Part shown: piece by piece, positions 24,201-35,949 of the stretch
Layout of the letters: each line of letters begins with the position of its first letter
Numbering within the stretch: position 1 is the first letter of the stretch
Origin: Membranipora membranacea
Taxonomy: Eukaryota; Bryozoa; Gymnolaemata; Cheilostomatida; Membraniporidae
Reading direction: 5' to 3'
Assembly (NCBI GenBank): GCA_914767715.1
Contig: OU612070.1
Span: 9,937,501 to 10,001,500, forward strand
DNA: 64,000 bases
Translations under genes and position numbers: made by a program
The notes under the pieces: generated by a model
Told to the model about the DNA's origin: nothing
What the model saw: only the letters and a program-made list of their open reading frames with translations
Databases searched by the model: none

Positions 24201-27200
24201 GCCAACACCATCAACAACACCAACAACCCCAACACCAACAGCCATAACACCCAAAACCACAACACCAACAACCGCAATACAAACAGCCACGACTGAAACA
24301 ATAACATCCAAAGCGCAAACAACCGCAGAACCAGCAACCATATCACCATCTTCCACAATACCATCAACAACGCCAACAATCACAATACCAACAATCACAA
24401 TACTAGCAGCCGTAACACCAACAACCATATTACCGACAGCCAAAGATTCAACAACCGCAGGACCAGCAGCAACCACAGAAACATCAGCCACAACTTCAAC
24501 ACCAACAACCACTTCCGAATCTTCTCCATCAACGTTGCAACTATTGACGGCATCAGATACTCAAACGGCCAAACCGCAGCCATCTCCTTCATCAACTGTT
24601 TCGAGCAGTGCTGCACCAAGTGACTCACCTACAACCATATCAACTTTCCCTACATCAACAGATCCACAAACATCAACACCTAGCACAGCTCTGACAACCT
24701 CGCAATTAGTTTCCACATCGCTGACAACAGTAAGTACTGCATCATCATCTTTGTATAGCAACACCAAAACTTCATTGGCTACTACCGGCCCAAACCCTGA
24801 AGGGAGTACAGTACCCACAGAATCGGGTCAACGACGTACATACAGTATAAGTGTCTCAACTAACACTCAAAATGCATCCACAGGAGTCTTAACAACATCA
24901 ACAGTTATCACCACCACAGGAATGGCCGATTCTAGTAAGTGCATACACTTTCTTGTCTATTAATTATAGCTGCTTTATGAGACTGTTTTTTAGCCAAGTT
25001 TCAGAATTGCCCTCTCTCTGTTAATAATCAAATAATATGTCCAAACACCTCAAAACGATTGCATATTTGGAGGTTTCTTCAAAATTTAAAACAAAAAAAT
25101 TTGCTGATGACCTCTTACTTGTGAACTGTATGAAGAGTTTTACTAATTATTGTCTTCTCTTTTGACAGCAGAGGATAACTCTTATCATATTTAACTTTAA
25201 AAATGTGAGGAGTCTCCTTTTTACCTGTGACAAGTTGTTCTATGATGCTATCAACATGCACCACCTTCCACACCTCATTCATCAGAACCCCTCCTAGTTC
25301 AATGTGTGGGCGCATGAAACAGTGAATGTGTATACCACAGCGGAGTAAAGTATTAGCCAGAGAAATTGTCTGCCATTGCCAAAATTCTTTCTGCCTATCA
25401 TCTACACAACCTCATATAAACTCCCGCCTCGGATAGCTAAAATTAGTGCTAGCTTACATAAATTCACCCCAACTAAACTCAAGCTAATACTTACTCCTAT
25501 ATGGTATATGGTGTTGGGGTTTGGTGAGGGGATGAATGATTGTTATTGATGGGGTGAATGATGTGAAATGAATTGTGAGAACTGAGCATCAATCTGACAG
25601 TGTGAATATGAATTTAATTTTAAAAATCACTAGTAGTGTCATATAACAAGAACTTTAGTTTGATTCCACAATAATTGTGAGAGGATGTTTGAGTCCTTAC
25701 ACTGGTTGAGATTAACCGATGAGTCCAACAAAAATCTCAAATTACAAATACTATTGAGAATATTATAGCAGTGAATAGTTGTTTGATATTGTGATACAAT
25801 AATTTTTTTTTTGATTCTAAAAAATGTACTTTTTGTATTGTACTTCTACTCATAGTAACCAGTTCATAAATGTAATGACTCGATGCTTTGATTGTTGGGC
25901 TCACACTCACCACACAAAATACTGATCACTTATTGGATTGGATGGTAGGTATGAAAGAGATTGGGTTCCGTGGCTGAATAACAGGTGAGTAATAGTATAT
26001 TATCGACCCATCCCTATGTTCTGATGTTTTTTACCACTTATAAATATCCATCCTATTGCTAGGTGGGTGGTAATGAGATTTGGGCAAAATTTGATAAAAT
26101 AATACTGAGCTCTGATTCATTTGAAAAATCTTATATAAAACTCATAAAAAATTTATAATGCCTCATGATTGAAGTTTTTAAACTAGGGCAAACTTTCTCC
26201 AAGCAGTTACTGTCCATATTTTGACATATCCTAACCCAAGGTCATACAGACTTTGATTCCTAAACACATCAAAATGTGTGAATATTATTTCAGTTCAAAA
26301 TAATAAATGCTGTTGGTCATAAAGGTCCGATATTGATCAAGCTATTGGTTTGAAAGACATCGCATGTCTAACAGCGCTGATTAATCATTGGATAGTGGCG
26401 TATAGGCATTGCATTATTTGCTCGATAGTCGCATTGTCATCGTTCATATCTCGGCATAGACCGTTTAGTGACCGCATGAGCGTGCTATCTTAACAAAGTA
26501 GTCTATGATTAGCTATGTGCTGTGATATCATACTTTTCTCTACAACTGGCACTAATGTATATACATGAAACAGGAGCTCATACCAACGAAGTCAGGCAAG
26601 AGGGATTTGAACTAACAATTAACCCAATAACTGCTCAAGAGGTTTTTAATGAGGCTTAATTAAAAACTTCACTTTGATGACAAACAACGTAAGGAAAAAG
26701 ACGAGTCATTATCTGGGGGAGGAGACAGCGAGGCAGATTTGCTTTTGGCTCCGGCAGCAAAAGACGTAACGTTACTTGCTAGGATTAGGCCTACCCACTT
26801 CACTGTAATGGTCATCTGAACTGGGAAGCAGTGCAAGAGTGAGACTGTCTCTTAGATAGCCAGTGACAATAAAATATGAATTCAACGGATTCCACAACAG
26901 CGGGAAACCAGGTTGCGGAAGCAACAGCGCGTAAGTTAATACAACATAACTAGCCTTAGCTCAAAGGCCCCTTTTTCGGCCTTTGAGATAAGGCTTCATT
27001 ATAACTGGTTTCAACTGCTAGCCATATGTAAGTTTGTGGCATCTCAGTTGCAAAATTTATTTTGGTAAATTGCTGGGTTTTATAATGTTCTATTCTGGCC
27101 TGTGCTGTTGAATTTTCTACAGTAACATATGCTACCAGTTAAAGTGATCCGCTGATCGTAGTAAACAACTGACAGATGGCATAAAACTGACGGTAATTCT

Positions 27201-30200
27201 TATTCTGTCAGGGAGTTAATTCAGTGGGTTTGTCTCTTTTCTAGCATCCTCCACCTGTCTTTTAGCTCTAAAAGTGAAAAGATAAGGCAGAGAGCCCCTT
27301 GAACTCCTCTCCATAGCTGATAATGGGGGTACTCAATACTTTTTACTACAAAGTTTATACCATAATTTAGTGGCATTTCACTTTGATTGGCAAGGGTAAA
27401 TTTTAGTTGCTTGTGTTCTTGTTTGACTTGAAAGTTTAAGCCTAGAAAAACACTACAACACAGGTTTATAACAACTAAGACTGTTGTGCAAATTGACCAG
27501 GGATATGTTTGGATATGATTTTTTCATCTATTCAAGTTAACATAAGGAACTATTTTACTTTGACAAACTAGGTTTGAGACTTAAAAGCAACATACACATT
27601 TGCACAGGCAATTCCATTGTTCATGTGAGACCGTTTCATTGACAAATCTTTTCAATGGCTACAACTGTTGTCACTCAGCTAGTGCTACTGCCACAATATT
27701 AATACATAGTAAATCTATATCCTAACTCTGTGATATTACTATTACAAGATAATATTTTCAAAATTATTATTTACTCCCATTCTTATTGAAGGGTGGCTGT
27801 TGATCCTGCCGGCGATTCATTCATAATTCACTACATCAGAAAGCTTTGGCAGTGAAATTCGGATTAAAGATTATTATTTGTGCTAGAGAAATATAAATTA
27901 TGTAATAGGGTTTGTTATCTCATGTAGAATCAGGGGCTTATCTTGGGTCCTATAGCGACAGTATTACTTGTAACCTTACAAGTTCACAAAGTTGCCCATG
28001 CAGTAGGTCTTGATTTTAATCTTTGAAATGCTTTCTATGACACAATCAAAATGGGGTTAAAGCTGCGAACTAAAGTAAATTTTATGTTGACCTGCTAGGC
28101 CTAGGGTAATGTATCATATTTCTGCCTCACCTTTCCTGTTTGTAAATAAATAATATAAAGGCCAATGAGTAGGCTATGTACTTGAATTCAGCGATACAGG
28201 GAGAAGGGTTTCTGTGCCTCTTCCTAGGCAATGAAAAGTTATATCACACCCTTACAGCTGCATTTGTTTACCAACCTACACAAGCCCGCCTGGTTTCCTA
28301 AAATACTAAGTGACTTGAACTTTCCAAACCTGATGGTGATTTACAAAATGCCTTTCTAAGAAATAAAGTTTTTAGGCGTGGAACAAAATTTTTTTCTTCA
28401 TAATCATTCTTGTATCCTACACAAGTCCGCCTGGTTTCCTAAAATATTGAGTGACTTGAACTTTCCGAACCATGTGGTGATTTCAAAATACGCCTCATCA
28501 AGAAATATAGTTTTTAGGCATGAAAAAAATGTTGTCTTCATAATCATTCTTGTATCACATTTTAGGTTTTATGCCAGGGTTTCTCGACACATTAACTCGA
28601 GATGAGAAGATTCTAGTCTTGTTCGCTATAGGCTTTCTCATTGTGATTGTCTGCGCCGGTATTGGTGGAATGATATGCATACTCTCAGGCTCCGACCATA
28701 AACAATCTAAAAAACACAAGCATCGCAGGAGACACTACTATGCAGACTACCACGGCAGGTAAGAATAGATAACTACCTAAGAGGAGTAATCCATTTGCTG
28801 GAGGAAAAGTCTGCCTCTTCCCACACGATAGAAGTAGGGAATTTATTTTATTTCTAGCCAAAATTTATGCTCATCCTCTTTACTTTATATTCGGTCACAT
28901 CTTAGCTAGCTAAAATTGGTGCAAGCTAACATTATGACGCCTAAAAAGTAGCTAAATAGCTAATATTTACTCCCTACCGTATCGCAAACCCACGCATAAA
29001 TTCTTTACCGCTGATACGGATGCGAGTCTAACGAATTTACATCACGCTACTGTTAAATAATTACCAAGAAGGAGTCTCTAGGCACCACCATAATGTTTTG
29101 TAACTGTGAATAACATGATAAATAGTTTTATGTAAGCAGTGGTGCCCACGTCAAATACCAACTGGTCCCGCCATGATCCTACAGAGATATCGGGAGCAGG
29201 CTGATAGTCTCTCGTTATTCTCAAGTGTCCCGGCGGTTAGATTCGTGACAGCACAGGGATGACCGAAAAGTAATAACGCTACAGATCAAAATCCTGAAAT
29301 CTAATATTAATTTCCAATACTGTTATGGAAATGGACTACAAAACATGTAATTAAGGGTTTGATTAGGTTCATTTTATGACAGAGGGAGGGACAACTTCGA
29401 GCAGGTGGCGGGGCTGTCGTAAGACGGGAGGGTAGGCTTCAGGTTGGGCAGCATAAAACTGATTTAGTATGGGAGGGTTGACATTGACGAAATAGTGACT
29501 CAGGCTTTCCCCTTTTATGCCTCACATTCCATTAAATGATGCCCATAGTAAGTTTCCAAAGCTTTACATAAGTTTTGCTTCTAAGCTTCTGCGTCAGAGC
29601 AGATAAATAATCCGCTAATGTATTGGTCAATAATTCATAATTCTAGTATCCATGTTATTCATTACATATCTTTGAATCGGCCTCACAAACATATCCTTCA
29701 ACACATATTCAATTCATCTCATTAAAAACTATATTGGTGGTCCCTAACTATCAACTTTGTATGAAAAATATGTTTTAGAAATTATTTTTGTTGGTCCTGT
29801 AGCCGCCCAAAACATATAAACTGAAATTGAAATGGCTGAACACCATGATTCATGAATCGGAACTCACTATACGATTGTTTACACATTGGGCCTCACCCTA
29901 CATACTTATTTATTCATCATAAACAACAATAATACAACACATTCACGCTTTTATAAATGTTTTAGACTCAAGCATTCTTCCAACGCATCAAAATCCTTTG
30001 TTACACAATGACCTCTTAGAATACTACTAACTATTGGTATAAACAAACCAAGGATACTGGAAGTTATTTGTGATATAATATTATAGGAGTGAAGTATTTT
30101 CACTATTCGCAGATGGAAAATTAATATTTACTCAACCTCACTATATTATACGAACTCAATCCTTAGCTAGTGAACATTGGAGCTAGCTAACATTGGAGCT

Positions 30201-33200
30201 AGCTAACATTTAGTCACCCAAAAAACTAGCTCGACTAAATTTGCTCCTATGGGGTTCATGCAAATGAGTAAAGGAAGTTTGAGTCAGAAGCCAGAATTCA
30301 TCAGCTGTAGATAGGTTTTTTTACACTGGACAAATTCATAGACAGACAGTAAACATACGTGAAGACCTTGAAGTTCACACACACCTCAGTCACACCCCTG
30401 AAGACAAAGCTTTCTGTTTATATACCTCTGTATTCAAACCTATTCCAGACATAAAATCATTGTAATAATTGTGCAGACACAGGACATGGGGAGTAGGGGC
30501 ACTCCCATCATTAGCGGACATGGACGTATAGCTGGATACCCTAATGGGAGAGCTACTGCCAGCAACCTTGGCATTTGAAAAAGCTCAACCTATTTTTAAG
30601 TGTAGTCAGTAGATTATGACCATTGACCTTACCATAACATCATTGCTTATTGATAGACTCCGTTGGATTATGTTACATTGATTAGGAATCGCACCAGTCA
30701 GAATGTCAGGCCTTGTAAAATACCCAAAGGTGTGTGCAGAAACAGTGAAAGCTATTTAATAAATACAAATCAAAATTTTTATCAATTTTCTCAATGGTCA
30801 GCTTTTGAAAGCTGTTGACCTTGTCATCGAAAAAGTCTACATTTCCCTTAGTAAGGAGAATAAATAGCGACGTCCTTGTTATTGAACCAAAACTATAGTA
30901 GACACTGAGTTTGATTAGCATACAATGGCCTCCCACTCAAAATAATAACCATCGTTACTGCATTATAATCTAAATCCAACCAATTAAGACAACTCCCAAC
31001 TGTTGCATTCTGGGAAGGTTGTTGTAGGTAGAACCCCATCCGGAAATTTTGTGCATAGATAGATCAATATTTGGATAGGGGTTTGATTAGGGATTTGTAT
31101 CCACTTGACAGCTATGTTGAAACCCGCTTCAGGCTTATCAGAGGCAATACGGTGCGAAAAAGTATGATATCTCTCAAAAACCTTTTACTTAGTGAATGGA
31201 AAGTGTTTGCAGAAGAAATCATTATCGCTGCGGTTCTATTTGATGGGCGTGTAAGAAAATAAACGAGCTCAGCTGCTTTCTCGGTCATTACTCCAGTTTC
31301 CCCCATGTTTACAAAGCCTGAGTGATTACAAAACACCATTATTATTATTATACCCAGCATAGTTTCAAGAATGAAAAATTATATGAAGCAACTATTTTTT
31401 TCAAGTTATAAGATCTGAAACCAACAAGACTATCTCTGTCACCACACATACTTTAATACTTAGTCTGAACATATATAATTGGTGTTGTGTGCTGGGACCA
31501 CCAGTGATGATTTCATTGTGAATATAGCACAAATTCCATTCATAAAGGTCAGTCATTTGATTCGTAAACTTTTGTCATAGAAGCACAGCATAACGTACTG
31601 GTTTTTCTACAGAGCGTATGAAGTCGGAGCAATACGATGCCCCTTGGACATGAAATATTAATAATTTTTACATTCCTTATCATTTGTCGCATATTTGGTT
31701 TTGAACTGTAACTCTATCTAAGTATACAATTTAATCACTACAAAGACACACACCGTGTGAAACAGAAATTCTCCACTGCTCCAGTGTAATCAGAAATGGG
31801 AAGAATGAAAATTTCATATCCAAACATCGCTGGCTAATTTGAACAACACTCTGTAATTGTTATAAGTCTCTATTGTAGTGTTTTTCTAGGCTTTAATTTT
31901 CAAGTTAAACGAAAATACAAGCTACTAAAATCCACTCATGCCGATCTTGAGGTAGGGATTGACCATTGTTAGGCCTATCCTCATTGTGAAGAAGAGTACA
32001 ATGCGAGTGAATTCCTTCTTTCACTCTTGAGCTAAAAACCTTAAGAGTACCTCACTATTTATTATTTTATAGTGTTTGAATTGAGTATTTGTTGTCAAAG
32101 CACCACAAAATTCCCATCAACAGATGCCTCAGGCTGGAACAGTGTGTACTGTGTATCACACAACTTGAGTTATTCCTTGGAGCCAACAAGCTTTCCTCTG
32201 ACTGTCAATACACCTGTACAGAATAAGTACACAAGCAATAAAATGTACAAGACTATGGCAATAACTAGGGAAGGAGGGAGGGGGGGGGGTTCAAGTTTGG
32301 GTAAGGCAAGAGGCAACTGTCAGCTCAGACAAAGACAAAACTAAATCAGCAATGTAAGGGGTAGCTTGTGTTTAAGATTTGCATATCTATGATCAGATTA
32401 TATAGCTTGTCAATGTCACATTGTACTTTTACTGCATATAAGCAGCAGACAGAAGGAGACAGATTTGTAGACAAGTAGTCGTCTGCTCGGCTTGTTCTTA
32501 CAGGTGTGACTGTTATTCATAAGATTGGATTATGGCAGTGTATACTAATAATTTATGTCCTAAAGTCGTTCATTCAAGTGCTGACTAAACAACTGGCAGC
32601 CTTTTACCAAACAACATTACAGAAATCACACGACATTTACATAAATCAAGTCCGCCTACCTTCCACCTGCACGCGATTTGGTCTGTGAATTTTTTGTTTG
32701 GCTGGCATTGGCGCTTTCCAAAATGTAATAGAATAAAACTAGATCATGGAGAATAGTAAAGCTATGGTACAAACATGTCAAAGGACAACCAAATAGTTAA
32801 ATCGGTAGTTATGAAATATGTCTAGCGTTTACAAACAGTTATGTGGCATTAGGATTGAAAGCCCAATTTTAGCAGACCGATTGCCTCCTACTATCTTCAT
32901 TTAGAAAGGCTCACAATTCAGGGCATTGGTTGCTTGAACTTGAGCTTAAATATGAGGTACGGTGACCAATTTCGCAATCTCCCCATCCATTCCATCCACC
33001 CCATGTAACCCATGCTGAGCGAAATTTTAACTCTTTGTTCTGAGCAGATCAGAGTGTCCTAGAAATGATGATGTATTAAATGGTTGTTTTATAGCAGCGA
33101 TCAGTCATCATATCTGAAACAGTGGAATAAGAGTTTGTAAGTCACTGTCTGTAGAATTGGCTTGATTCATGTTACCTCTTCGTCTCAAAATCACGTTTAC

Positions 33201-35132
33201 TGGTAACCAATTGTTGGGACTTGTCTTCTCTCATCAAAGAATTGGCAGCAAACCCTGTAAGGGTATATGTGTTCAATTAACTCCCTCTTGGGGAGAGGGA
33301 GTTCTTTGGTGTGGTTGAGTGTGATATTTTATTAGAAGAATTTAAGCGTGCTCAAACAAATTTTCTTCACTGATATTTTGGTTTGCTGTCCCATCGTCGG
33401 ATGTTTACCCGATCCTCCATTAGCTTCCATTTCAACGAACTTGTGTTGTTTGTGTGAAGTTTTTCACAGTAGTCATTCAAACTCTCTCATTTATACGAAG
33501 ATCTCTGAAGAATCATTACATATCCATGACACATGATAACATACATAACATACATAACATACATAACTATACTATAGTTTTTTAATTATTACTACTTCAG
33601 CAAAGCGCAACAAGCTACAGAATACGTTGCGAGCTTGGGAGAGAATTATTATGGCAATCCTCGAGTGATGATGGCTCCACCGATGTCAGGCCACTCACGA
33701 CACGTATCACGTAGTGCTAGTGACAGCTATCTCAGTAATGGTGGACCCCGGAGAGGACATGGTTCTCAGTATTCACATAGGGATAGAAGAAGTGTACACA
33801 GTCATGGTAAAAGGTAAGGACAGCAGTAAATAAAAACTGGTGCTGCATGTCCACTTTGAGTCTGATAGCCATTGAATTGTGCAGTAGAGTGATGACACCA
33901 AATACCTGCAACTTGAATCCTGCTTTTAAAAATCTCCCAGCCTTTCCATCTGGATTCGTGTCCTCACTGCATATAAAGGCACAACTCTTAGTTCAAGCTA
34001 CCGTATCTTGATGGCACCAGGTAGTTTGGGACATATTTCCGAAACTACCTGATGGCACTAGTAAGTCAAGGCTGGCGCAGTCTACTAGTTACTGAACCCA
34101 TGTGTACAGGTGATACCCAATCTAATATCACTGAGTCAAACTGATACGAGCTAATTGAATTTGAACAAAATGATTGTGTACTGGTTTATGTTTTCTACCC
34201 AACACCAAGCACAAGCGGCCAGAGCTTCAGGTGGGCAGTTCAATGCTGCCTAGTGTGTAACAAGCCCATAAAATCTTAAAATCAATAAATCACTAATACA
34301 GATTTTTGTCTTACCAGTGGAGTGGAAGTCACCTACTCATATTATGTCCATGTCCATGCTAATATAAATATTTATGTCTATGGCCAACCAGCTAATATTG
34401 TAGACAAGTCGGTTTGTCCTTCATATGTGTCTAAGAGCAACCCAAGATACAGGATATTTACTTGATCTAATACTAATATATGCCAAACAGTAATATTAAG
34501 TTGTGATATTGTGTTTCATAGGAAGAAGGAAGAGAAGAGACAAGCGGAGAAGCAGAAGCAGAGATTTGAGTTAGAGTATGGACGAGCGTACAGTCAGGCA
34601 GCTATGTACAGGGCAGAGAGGGAGAGTAGTAGAGGTTCTAATGGATTCGCTAACTCTGCCTACTCAGGAGGAGAATATACAGAATATATCAGATCACCTC
34701 ATGCTAAATACTCTAACCACTCTATGCCTGTGTAAGTCTAAACTAGATTTGTAATTTAAGTAGATTATCATATTTCAATCTAGGTTCGCAGTAGATTGTG
34801 GGGATTGTATTAGTGCTAACTACATAAAACATAGATAGAGCCACTGAGTCACTGCCAGTTATATGAACACTTAGGATTGGAATCTGTGTTATGGGTTCTT
34901 GTTGTTTTGTTATCAATGCAGACTTGCTGGCAACGTATTTAGTTTTATTTGCAAGTATTAAATGGTAGTTGTCTACTCTGACATCTTGAATTTAAACTTC
35001 AACAAAGGGTTTAACTCTTTCCACCAGTCAACGTCTCAGAGTTTCAGCTTAATTAATGGACTTATTATTTTGTATTTCAGAGAATATGCTCCCGAACCAC
35101 ATCGACATTTATCCTATGGTAGGCGATTCTAA
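20065..35132 (+). CDS. Mucin-like type I membrane protein, eight exons, 1401 aa
   Basis: Exons: 20065-20319, 20931-21201, 21524-21726, 22126-24934, 28566-28758, 33601-33813, 34522-34731, 35081-35132. All are GT-AG, the phases agree throughout, and the total is 4206 nt with TAA. Residues 1-26 form a signal peptide. Residues 28-172 and 183-330 are two copies of a six-Cys domain I do not recognise. Residues ~335-1179 are almost pure Thr/Pro/Ser (PTTPSTTT-type repeats), expected to be densely O-glycosylated. Residues 1195-1219 form one strong membrane helix. The ~180-residue tail starts with a basic stop-transfer cluster (KKHKHRRR), is rich in Arg, His, Ser and Tyr, has a charged KKEEKRQAEKQKQRFE segment, and ends in RRF. 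The design is that of a cell-surface mucin with a signalling or anchoring tail. Partner and process are unknown. Joining exon 4 to exon 5 over 3.6 kb is inferred from phase. Confidence 0.75.
21524..22410 (+). CDS. Second copy of the six-Cys domain (exon 3 and start of exon 4)
   Basis: This repeats the layout of the first copy: YWT at the start, YEYSY, LNLYED, then GPQLGCNC and a phase 0 intron after a few residues. The next exon begins with Gly-Gly-Asp and carries STLCSGAHTFTITYN, YGCLGS and a last Cys (NCAG). Two extra Cys (TVCCDW) are present only here. It flows straight into the Thr-rich tract. Confidence 0.7.
22395..24920 (+). repeat. Thr/Pro/Ser-coding tandem repeat array
   Basis: About 2.5 kb of A/C-rich plus strand built from ACA, ACC, CCA, TCA and ACT codons. 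The commonest unit is 24 bp (PTTPSTTT). A larger block that starts near ACAAAAACAACACCTACAAC recurs at about 22501, 22963 and 23464, so the array grew partly by duplications of ~460-500 bp. After about 24180 the repeat decays into a more varied Ser/Thr/Ala-rich sequence. Purines and pyrimidines are strongly skewed between strands. Confidence 0.9.
24935..28274 (+). other. Intron of the mucin gene, with internal promoter region
   Basis: This intron holds one copy of a dispersed GCTAGC repeat near 25431-25505 and an alternative first exon at 26876-26930 (listed separately). If the donor at 24935 is not used, translation would continue nine codons to TAA 24961-24963 and give a protein without a membrane helix. 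I see no further coding exon here. Confidence 0.45.
26876..35132 (+). CDS. Short mucin-less form from an alternative first exon, 240 aa
   Basis: Exon 26876-26930 starts with ATG, has an in-frame TAA six bases upstream, encodes MNSTDSTTAGNQVAEATA and ends in phase 1 at a consensus donor (GTAAGT). That phase fits the acceptor of the membrane-helix exon at 28566, as does the end of the long mucin exon. Joined to 28566-28758, 33601-33813, 34522-34731 and 35081-35132 it gives 723 nt including the stop. The product has no signal peptide, a short Thr/Ser-rich N-terminus with an N-glycosylation sequon at residue 2, the membrane helix at about 34-58, and the whole cytoplasmic tail. It shares all tail exons with the long form; at the junction residue it has Arg where the long form has Ser. 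The alternative is that the two are separate genes, with the mucin exon ending differently. Confidence 0.55.
28275..28556. repeat. Tandem duplication, 141-bp unit, before the membrane-helix exon
   Basis: Unit one is 28275-28415 and unit two 28416-28556. Shared words include CGCCTGGTTTCCTAAAATA, AGTGACTTGAACTTTCC, AGTTTTTAGGC and CTTCATAATCATTCTTGTAT. The second unit abuts the acceptor (AG at 28564-28565), so the branch-point region of this intron is duplicated. Confidence 0.8.
28860..28982. repeat. Dispersed repeat containing GCTAGCTAA
   Basis: The segment has TTATGCTCATCCTC, then TTAGCTAGCTAAAATTGGTG, AGCTAACATTA and a final TTTACTCCCTACCGTAT. Related segments lie near 3866-3895, 20399-20470, 25431-25505, 30161-30240 and, in reverse, 43019-43090. 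Shared core: AAAATTNGTGCTAGCTNACA. It resembles a short, diverged, non-coding transposon family. Confidence 0.5.
28983..33535. other. Large intron of the mucin gene
   Basis: 4.8 kb separate the membrane-helix exon from the next tail exon. It contains a dispersed GCTAGC repeat (30161-30240) and a G run near 32279. No supported exon was seen. Open frames near 31.1 kb and 32.1 kb resemble no known protein. Confidence 0.45.
33536..33568. repeat. 10-bp tandem repeat next to a splice acceptor
   Basis: ATAACATACATAACATACAT and further copies lie about 30 bases before the acceptor at 33600 of the mucin tail exon. Confidence 0.6.
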
Positions 35133-35941
35133 TCCATCTCTAGATACACCGAGGCTGTCGTGAAATAGGAACATGAGCATAGAGAAGTCAAGATATCTAA
35201 TCATGAAACCTTCCAGCCTCCACTCCGCTCAGCCTGATCCACTCAAGTGAATTATGCAACCATCACTGGATTCCTTTTCCGCCTCAATATTTGTAGTCGT
35301 TGCCCCTTGGCAGGTCCTGCCCAGGAGGAACAACTTCGATATATAGCTTAGTGAAGTCATCAACCAGAACACTGAGCAAGTCTATGTTAAAACTCCCTAT
35401 TTATTCATACTAAATATTGTATTTCCTTGGTCTGTGGAATCCTTGAATGCAAATGGAACGCTGAATTGTCAAAAAACTCTGTTGAGGCCAAACTCGGTGC
35501 CGGTACATATTACTTCGGGTATTTTATTCTTTCCTTTTTTCAGATTTTCTAATTACTGACTAACAGGATATATTTTTCTACTGTTCTTAAATAGGCGTAC
35601 TTTTTTATATCCATTATCATTAACCACTCTACTTGCTACGGATGGAATTATAGTTTTAATCCAATCTCATGCTAATAATAATATTGGTAACAATTACATA
35701 AATCTAAATGAAGTACATAGGATTGATGATATTTTACATACGAGCACCAGCATTTGCATCAGGCAAAGCTTGCTCTCCTAAAAGTAGGGTTACGCATCGT
35801 TTTCTCAGGGGGAATGTCAACAGCATGCCTTGATCAGAACCACTAAACTATACAGGTACCCTGGTACTGGGTGTACAAGATACAGTCCAGGGTACAAGAT
35901 ACAGCTTAGCACAGTAGAGGGAGCGACATGTCCTAATTTAC

Positions 35942-35947
35942 AATAAA
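35942..35947 (+). promoter_or_regulatory. Candidate poly(A) signal of the mucin gene
   Basis: AATAAA lies 810 bases after the stop codon at 35130-35132 and is the first canonical hexamer I find downstream on the plus strand. Variant signals nearer the stop cannot be excluded. Confidence 0.35.
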
Positions 35948-35949
35948 TC

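Noticed and set aside
22392-24512. 706-codon open frame on the minus strand, rich in Val/Gly/Asp
   Set aside because: It is the reverse complement of the ACA/ACC-rich Thr array, which contains no stop in that frame simply because of its composition. It has no start context, domain or splice logic.
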